From contig CP136064.1 in the NCBI GenBank assembly GCA_032622095.1, positions 1,304,001 to 1,368,000 on the forward strand: a stretch of 64,000 bases of DNA, written 5' to 3'. Under the pieces are notes generated by a model. The model was not told the DNA's origin. It did not search any database and saw only the letters and a program-made list of their open reading frames with translations. The stretch comes from Siphonodentalium dalli (Eukaryota; Mollusca; Scaphopoda; Gadilida; Siphonodentaliidae). Shown piece by piece: positions 61,817 to 64,000 of this stretch. How positions within the stretch are numbered: position 1 is the first letter of the stretch; every line of letters begins with the position of its first letter. The position numbers and the translations under genes are program-made.

Positions 61817-64000
61817 AGACTGGTTCCATGGTGGAGTACGGTTGGATATTTTCAATTTGGCGCATGTTTCTCCATACCGCGCAATGTCAAATCTGGCCAT
61901 ATCCGAATCGGGTTGTCATTTACAATGACTGTAGAAAATATATATCTTCATGGTGGAATGCAAATGTATGTTTAAAGGAACAGATGTATCTCAACTTAAA
62001 CGGACATAAGTAACACAGTCACCAACTTAAAGGGGTATCTGCTATAGACTGGTTCCATGGTGGAGTACGGTTGGATATTTTCAATTTGGCGCATGTTTCT
62101 CCATACCGCGCCATGTCAAATCTGGCCCTATCCGAATCGGGTTGTCATTTACAATGACTGCAGAAAATATATATCTTCATGGTGGAATGCAAATGTATGT
62201 TTAAAGGAACAGATGTATCTCAACTTAAAGGGACATAAGTAACACAGTCACCAACTTTAAGGGGTATCTGCTATAGACTGGTTCCATGGTGGAGTACGGT
62301 TGGATATTTTCAATTTGGTGCATGTTTCTCCATACCGCGCCATGTCAAATCTGGCCATATCCGAATCGGGTTGTCATTTACAATGACTGCAGAAAATATA
62401 TATCTTCATGTTGGAATGCAAATGTATGTTTAAAGGAACAGATGTATCTCAACTTAAAGGAACATAGGTAACACAGTCACCAACTTAAAGAGGTGTCTGA
62501 TTTAGACTGGTTCCATGGTGGAGTACGGTTGGATATTTTCTATTTGGCGCATGTTTCTCCATACCGCGCCATGTCAAATCTGGCCCTATCCGATTCGGGT
62601 TGTCATTTACAATGACTGCAGAAAATATATATCTTCATGGTGGAATGCAAATGTATGTTTAAAGAAACAGATGTATCTCAACTTAAAGGGACATAAGTAG
62701 CACAGTCACCAACTTTAAGGGGTATCTGCTATAGACTGGTTCCATGGTGGAGTACGGTTGGATATTTTCAATTTGGTGCATGTTTCTCCATACCGCGCCA
62801 TGTCAAATCTGGCCATATCCGAATCGGGTTGTCATTTACAATGACTGCAGAAAATATATATCTTCATGTTGGAATGCAAATGTATGTTTAAAGGAACAGA
62901 TGTATCTCAACTTAAAGGAACATAGGTAACACAGTCACCAACTTAAAGAGGTGTCTGATTTAGACTGGTTCCATGGTGGAGTACGGTTGGATATTTTCTA
63001 TTTGGCGCATGTTTCTCCATACCGCGCCATGTCAAATCTGGCCCTATCCGATTCGGGTTGTCATTTACAATGACTGCAGAAAATATATATCTTCATGGTG
63101 GAATGCAAATGTATGTTTAAAGAAACAGATGTATCTCAACTTAAAGGGACATAAGTAGCACAGTCACCAACTTTAAGGGGTATCTGCTATAGACTGGTTC
63201 CATGGTGGAGTACTGTTGGATATTTTCAATTTGGCGCTTGTTTCTCCCTACCGCGCCATGTCAAATCTGGCCATATCCGAATCGGGTTGTCATTTACAAT
63301 GACTACAGAAAATAAATATCTTCATGTTGGAATGCAAATGTATGTTTAAAGGAACAGATGTATCTCAACTTAAAGGGACATAAGTAACACAGTCACCAAC
63401 TTAAAGGGGTATCTGCTATAGACTGGTTCCATGGTGGAGTACGGTTGGATATTTTCAATTTGGCGCATGTTTCTCCATACCGCGCCATGTCAAATCTGGC
63501 CATATCCGAATCGGGTTGTCATTTACAATGACTGCAGAAAATATATATCTTCATGGTGGAATGCAAATGTATGTTTAAAGGAACAGATGTATCTCAACTT
63601 AAAGGGACATAAGTAACACAGTCACCAACTTAAAGGGGTATCTGCTATAGACTGGTTCCATGGTGGAGTACTGTTGGATATTTTCAATTTGGCGCATGTT
63701 TCTCCCTACCGCGCCATGTCAAATCTGGCCATATCCGAATCGGGTTGTCATTTACAATGACTACAGAAAATAAATATCTTCATGTTGGAATGCAAATGTA
63801 TGTTTAAAGGAACAGATGTATCTCAACTTAAAGGGACATAAGTAACACAGTCACCAACTTAAAGGGGTATCTGCTATAGACTGGTTCCATGGTGGAGTAC
63901 GGTTGGATATTTTCAATTTGGCGCATGTTTCTCCATACCGCGCAATGTCAAATCTGGCCATATCCGAATCGGGTTGTCATTTACAATGACTGCAGAAAAT
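61817..64000 (+). repeat. HOR type 2 block, third occurrence, cut by the window end
   Basis: Order: D-S-T-U-T-U-V'-A*-B-D(partial, 123 bp). The first D has a private TGTAGAAAAT near 61,931. The T-U pair is doubled, and V' has 48T but lacks 54G. Confidence 0.83.
62275..63190 (+). repeat. 458-bp tandem doublet T-U-T-U
   Basis: 62275-62732 and 62733-63190 are two consecutive T-U dimers that look identical by eye, including AACATAGG, TCCGATTCGG and AAGTAGCAC. Elsewhere T-U occurs once per module. This is the smallest recent duplication in the window. Confidence 0.84.

Larger units (their letters stand above)
1..64000 (+). repeat. 229-bp satellite DNA array, about 279.5 monomers, fills the window
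   Basis: Every monomer begins AGACTGGTTC and runs about 229 bp to the next copy, always on the same strand, with no interruption or unique sequence. An ATG at monomer position 12 keeps register from base 12 to base 63,889, which is 279 periods with 14 single-base losses. Consensus GC is about 39%, and there are six CpG sites per monomer. Monomers differ by only a few substitutions each, except in 59,070-61,816. No inverted copies, transposon termini or simple-sequence tracts were seen. The monomer family is not one I recognise. Satellite identity is certain from the sequence; a centromeric or pericentromeric location is inference. Confidence 0.99.

Noticed and set aside
1-64000. CRISPR array (regular repeats)
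   Set aside because: Repeats are 229 bp with no unique spacers; between-copy differences are point changes of a single monomer.

Overview
The whole window is one uninterrupted tandem satellite array. From base 1 to base 64,000 it consists of head-to-tail copies of a roughly 229-bp monomer, all in the same orientation. Counting register from an ATG at monomer position 12, I get 279 complete monomers (1-63877) plus a 123-bp partial one. Of these, 265 are 229 bp and 14 are 228 bp; 265x229 + 14x228 = 63,877, which matches exactly. Consensus GC is about 39% (90 of 229). I found no credible gene, RNA gene, transposon, CRISPR array or unique sequence. Kilobase-scale higher-order repeats (HORs) in an array this long point to eukaryotic nuclear heterochromatin (centromeric, pericentromeric or subtelomeric). 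I do not recognise the monomer and cannot name the species or chromosomal site.

Monomers fall into recurrent variants, named here with letters. Positions are within the monomer, position 1 being the first base of AGACTGGTTC. Three linked sites define two basic haplotypes: 115G/125T/137G (A, D, E, H, S, U) and 115A/125A/137T (B, F, G, K, L, O, P). Recombinant haplotypes include M and T (G/T/T), I, J and N (G/A/T), and R (A/A/G). The variants recur in fixed orders.

Region 1-36,171 and region 43,958-51,970 are built from HOR type 1. Its fullest form is an 18-monomer unit of 4,121 bp, A-B-D-E-E-F-G-H-E-I-J-K-L-M-N-O-P-B', seen whole at 8700-12820 and 13508-17628. Around it lie an expanded 30-monomer version (6,868 bp) and shortened 17-, 13-, 12-, 10-, 9- and 7-monomer versions that differ by whole-monomer gains and losses. 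Regions 36,172-43,957, 51,971-58,382 and 61,817-64,000 are HOR type 2, built from A*-B-S-T, A*-B-D-S-W-X and A*-B-D-S-T'-U modules. Between 59,070 and 61,816 lies a patch of monomers with many private mutations.

On the largest scale, about 15 kb (27,472-42,583) recurs as 43,958-58,382. The offset starts at 16,486 bp and shrinks to 15,570 and then 15,799 as whole monomers are lost or gained. The two copies share many rare markers, and I noticed only three point differences by eye, so this is a very recent segmental duplication (or an assembly artefact). Nearly every change of order happens in exact monomer register, often through a chimeric monomer. That is the expected signature of unequal crossing-over and gene conversion between aligned monomers.

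Inside the monomer, three small-scale structures stand out: two adjacent palindromes (CCGA-N-TCGG at 87-95 and GTCATT-NNN-AATGAC at 99-113), and a 12-bp direct repeat, CAACTTAAAGGG, at 176 and 207, spaced 31 bp. A 61-codon reading frame is open in 118 of the 279 complete monomers, but its open or closed state follows monomer subtype and I do not regard it as a gene.
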